From Erysipelotrichaceae bacterium UBA6182 (GTDB lineage Bacteria; Bacillota_I; Bacilli_A; Erysipelotrichales; Erysipelotrichaceae): a stretch of DNA of 7,860 nt. The stretch is taken from NCBI GenBank assembly GCA_002422065.1, contig DITO01000107.1, positions 1-7,860 of the forward strand. Direction: 5' to 3'. Positions 5,916 through 7,860 of this stretch are shown here, in pieces; within the stretch, counting starts at the first letter, position 1; every line of letters begins with the position of its first letter. The notes under the pieces were generated by a model. It had not been told where the DNA came from. It saw nothing but the letters and a program-made list of their open reading frames with translations, and ran no database searches. The translations under genes and the position numbers were made by a program.

Positions 5916-6428
5916 TTAATAGGTTAACGATGTAAAGATAGGTACTCCTGAAAGTTTGTCACGGCCATGTAAATCTGCTAACTCAATAAGAAATGCACAA
6001 CCGACGACTTCACCACCTAGTTGTTGAATAAGTTTGATGGTTGCTTCTACGGTTCCACCTGTAGCTAATAGATCATCTACAATAAGAACCTTTTGTCCAG
6101 GTTTAATCGCATCTGAGTGAATATGAAGTTCATTACTACCATATTCTAAGTCATATTTGAAACTCACTGTTTCACGAGGCAATTTACCAGGTTTACGTAC
6201 TGGAACAAATCCAGTCTTTAATGCCACAGCCACAGGACATCCAAAGATAAATCCACGTGATTCAGGCCCTACAATAATCTCAGCATGTACTTCTCTCGCA
6301 AATGCAGTCATTTCATCTGTTGCATACTTAAATGCTTCACCATCAGCCATTAAAGGCGTGATATCACGGAATAAAATTCCTTCAAGCGGAAAATCTTGTA
6401 TCTCTGCAATATAATTTTTTAAGTTCAT
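5916..6428 (-). CDS. apt: adenine phosphoribosyltransferase
   Basis: This cytoplasmic purine-salvage enzyme converts adenine and PRPP to AMP and pyrophosphate. The 170 aa product matches the family length of about 170-172. Visible motifs are FRDITPL (20-26, adenine-binding region), GPESRGF (54-60), RKPGKLP (78-84) and the PRPP-binding motif [13 protein letters not shown] (114-126) with its Asp-Asp pair and TGGT loop. The ATG at 6428 is chosen because GGAGG lies 5 nt upstream. The frame opens 10 codons earlier at a GTG (6458) that overlaps the recJ end, but that start has no ribosome binding site and would add residues not seen in the family. It lies 22 nt after recJ and 20 nt before relA; recJ-apt-relA is a common Firmicutes order. 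(p)ppGpp inhibits purine-pathway enzymes in many Firmicutes, so the pairing with rel is metabolically sensible. Confidence 0.96.
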   Translation of the reverse strand: MNLKNYIAEIQDFPLEGILFRDITPLMADGEAFKYATDEMTAFAREVHAEIIVGPESRGFIFGCPVAVALKTGFVPVRKPGKLPRETVSFKYDLEYGSNELHIHSDAIKPGQKVLIVDDLLATGGTVEATIKLIQQLGGEVVGCAFLIELADLHGRDKLSGVPIFTSLTY

Positions 6429-6449
6429 AACTTCCTCCAGGATAGTAGT

Positions 6450-6478
6450 ATTATACACTAATCGATACTTCTTGACAC
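6450..6478 (-). promoter_or_regulatory. candidate promoter for apt-relA inside the recJ end
   Basis: A perfect TATAAT (6450-6455) overlaps the recJ stop codon, and 17 nt upstream GTGTCA (6473-6478) matches four of six bases of the -35 consensus. Transcription would start near 6443, leaving a leader of about 15 nt that holds the GGAGG of apt. The hexamers are convincing by themselves, but AT-rich DNA gives such matches by chance. Confidence 0.45.
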
Positions 6479-7860
6479 GTATTAAACGCGGTTAATGTGA
6501 GTTGAATTGATTTTGAACCCATGTATGTATTTATACCCAGTGTTCCTTCCACATCAATACAGTCTCCTACTAAGCACTGAGCAAAACTTGGATCAAAGGC
6601 AAAGACTTCTAGAGTACTAAATGAAGTTTGCAAAGTGGCTTTGCTCATACCACCTTTCAATATAGTGATTGATTTTATCTTCGCATTCTCAATTTTTATA
6701 ATTGGTTTTTCCCATCCCATTCCAAATGGACGTAATGATTCAAACTCAACAACACCTTCTAAAGTAATCGTTGATGGATCAATCACTAAGCTTGGTGATT
6801 CTTGTAAGCTAAAGTCATGATTCTTCAATTCTTCAAGGATATGCTTTTGAAGTGTTTCGAAATGATCTATATGTACTTCAAGACCCGCTGCTTTCGCATG
6901 ACCTCCAAAGTGTAACAGTAGATGTTCATAAGGTTTAAACAAGTTAACTAGATGCACATTATGAGATCTCATTGAGCCTTTAATTGTATTTTCTTTCTTA
7001 ACACCGACAAAGACATTAGTCTTTTGAGAACGTAGTAATTGATTTGCAATTAAACCGACAATTCCTTCGTGAAATGATTCTGAAACGACGAAATGAAAAG
7101 GTTGTGAATCTTCAATGAGGGATAAAGCTTCTATTGACATCGATTTGGTGAGTGATTTACGTTGTTCATTCACTTCTTCAACCATGGATGCATACTTCAC
7201 CATGGAGGTAATATCAGTTGAACTTAAGTATGCAACCATGGTATTTGCATTGGCCACATCCGACATACGCCCAATGGCATTAATCTTTGGAATAAGTTGA
7301 AAACCTAAATCTTCCTCATTCACACTTTGCTTTTTAATCAGAAGTGCTAGAGGGGTGATCATCACATGATTCATAGACTCGATTGCTTTAACAACTAAAT
7401 GACGATTAACATGGTGTAATGGCATCATGTCTGCGAGTGTAGCACAACCAGCGAGTTGAATCATAAAAGGAGAATCAAGATTTAAATATGATGCAAGACA
7501 CCATACTAATCCACTCGTACACATCGAATCATAGACTTGATCAAGGATGTGAGGATGAAGTAGTGCTTCCACATCAAGCTTTTCGGTCATCGTATGATGA
7601 TCAATAATAATCACTTTCTTATTGTTTTCTTTTAAGAGTTTCAATGCATCATAAGCACTCACTCCATTATCAACACAGATAAATAAGTCATAACCTTTCT
7701 CAATTGCTTGCTTAACAATCTCAGGTTTTAAGCCATAGCCTTCATTAATACGATGAGGAATATAGTATCCTACATTCAAGTCTAATGATTTACATATTGA
7801 GACCATCATTGCCGTTGAACAAATACCATCTGCATCATAGTCTCCTGCCACAAATACTTT
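6451..7860 (-). CDS. recJ: single-stranded-DNA-specific exonuclease RecJ, 5' end missing
   Basis: The gene enters from the right edge; 469 codons plus stop are visible and the N-terminal 70-90 residues are missing. RecJ is a DHH-family 5'-3' exonuclease of recombination and mismatch repair, using Mn/Mg. Counting from the first visible codon, the motifs are GDYDADG (6-12), CVDNGVSA (62-69), the DHH motif IIDHHT (85-90), CATLAD (139-144), [11 protein letters not shown] (191-201), [11 protein letters not shown] (262-272) and GSMRS followed by FGGHAKAAG (318-326). The metal-binding Asp and His residues appear intact. The C-terminal part is an OB-fold (about 360-460, with [10 protein letters not shown] at 377-386), which binds single-stranded DNA. 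The protein ends at the OB-fold, so the whole enzyme would be about 550 aa, like E. coli RecJ (577). It lacks the extra C-terminal region of B. subtilis RecJ (about 786). The valine codon GTG at 7851 is internal, not the start. Confidence 0.95.
   Translation of the reverse strand, partial: KVFVAGDYDADGICSTAMMVSICKSLDLNVGYYIPHRINEGYGLKPEIVKQAIEKGYDLFICVDNGVSAYDALKLLKENNKKVIIIDHHTMTEKLDVEALLHPHILDQVYDSMCTSGLVWCLASYLNLDSPFMIQLAGCATLADMMPLHHVNRHLVVKAIESMNHVMITPLALLIKKQSVNEEDLGFQLIPKINAIGRMSDVANANTMVAYLSSTDITSMVKYASMVEEVNEQRKSLTKSMSIEALSLIEDSQPFHFVVSESFHEGIVGLIANQLLRSQKTNVFVGVKKENTIKGSMRSHNVHLVNLFKPYEHLLLHFGGHAKAAGLEVHIDHFETLQKHILEELKNHDFSLQESPSLVIDPSTITLEGVVEFESLRPFGMGWEKPIIKIENAKIKSITILKGGMSKATLQTSFSTLEVFAFDPSFAQCLVGDCIDVEGTLGINTYMGSKSIQLTLTAFNTCQEVSISV

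Noticed and set aside
6429..6458. GTG start adding 10 residues to Apt
   Set aside because: No ribosome binding site, overlap with recJ, and the ATG at 6428 has GGAGG at good spacing with the family length of 170 aa.
4800..7300. Small plus- and minus-strand frames within relA, apt and recJ
   Set aside because: Each is nested in a conserved gene and reads as low-complexity shadow translation.
1..7860. Defence system, mobile element, CRISPR array or other undescribed multi-gene system
   Set aside because: Every gene is a recognisable housekeeping gene in a conserved order; no repeats, integrase, transposase or unknown large frame is present.

Overview
The window is a run of housekeeping genes, all on the minus strand, from a low-GC Gram-positive (Firmicutes-type) bacterium. 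The order in the direction of transcription is recJ (5' end missing), apt, relA, T-box leader, hisS, aspS, a 6S-like RNA, and typA (only the first 51 codons visible). This matches the classical Firmicutes recJ-apt-relA-hisS-aspS neighbourhood, but no dtd gene lies between relA and hisS. The T-box leader, AT-rich codon use, strong AGGAG ribosome binding sites and a short RecJ fit a Bacillota lineage, perhaps Erysipelotrichia or a relative. The genus cannot be fixed from the sequence alone.

Layout. Positions 7860-6451 hold recJ (single-strand DNA exonuclease). Positions 6428-5916 hold apt (adenine salvage), with a candidate promoter over the recJ stop codon. Positions 5895-3700 hold a full-length bifunctional Rel ((p)ppGpp synthetase/hydrolase). 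Positions 3697-3450 hold a sigma-A-type promoter and a T-box leader with Stem I, antiterminator and terminator all visible. Positions 3429-2137 hold hisS and 2125-383 aspS, 11 nt apart, with a perfect inverted repeat just ahead of the aspS ribosome binding site. Positions 363-175 hold an extended -10 promoter, a long rod-like RNA that I read as 6S RNA, and an intrinsic terminator. typA starts only about 20 nt after that terminator and runs off the left edge.

Functionally this is a growth-control and translation region. The T-box senses uncharged tRNA to set HisRS/AspRS supply, Rel senses uncharged tRNA on ribosomes, 6S RNA (if correct) modulates RNA polymerase, and TypA is a ribosome-binding GTPase. 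I see no mobile element, CRISPR array, phage gene, defence system, rRNA or tRNA.

The points most worth checking are regulatory. (1) The T-box specifier loop contains overlapping Asp (GAC) and His (CAC) codons, and its UGGU bulge does not fit the usual C73 of tRNA-His. (2) The 6S-like RNA can form an alternative helix with its own terminator and sits where a typA leader would be. (3) A hairpin lies at the hisS-aspS junction and encodes a His/Cys-rich HisRS tail.
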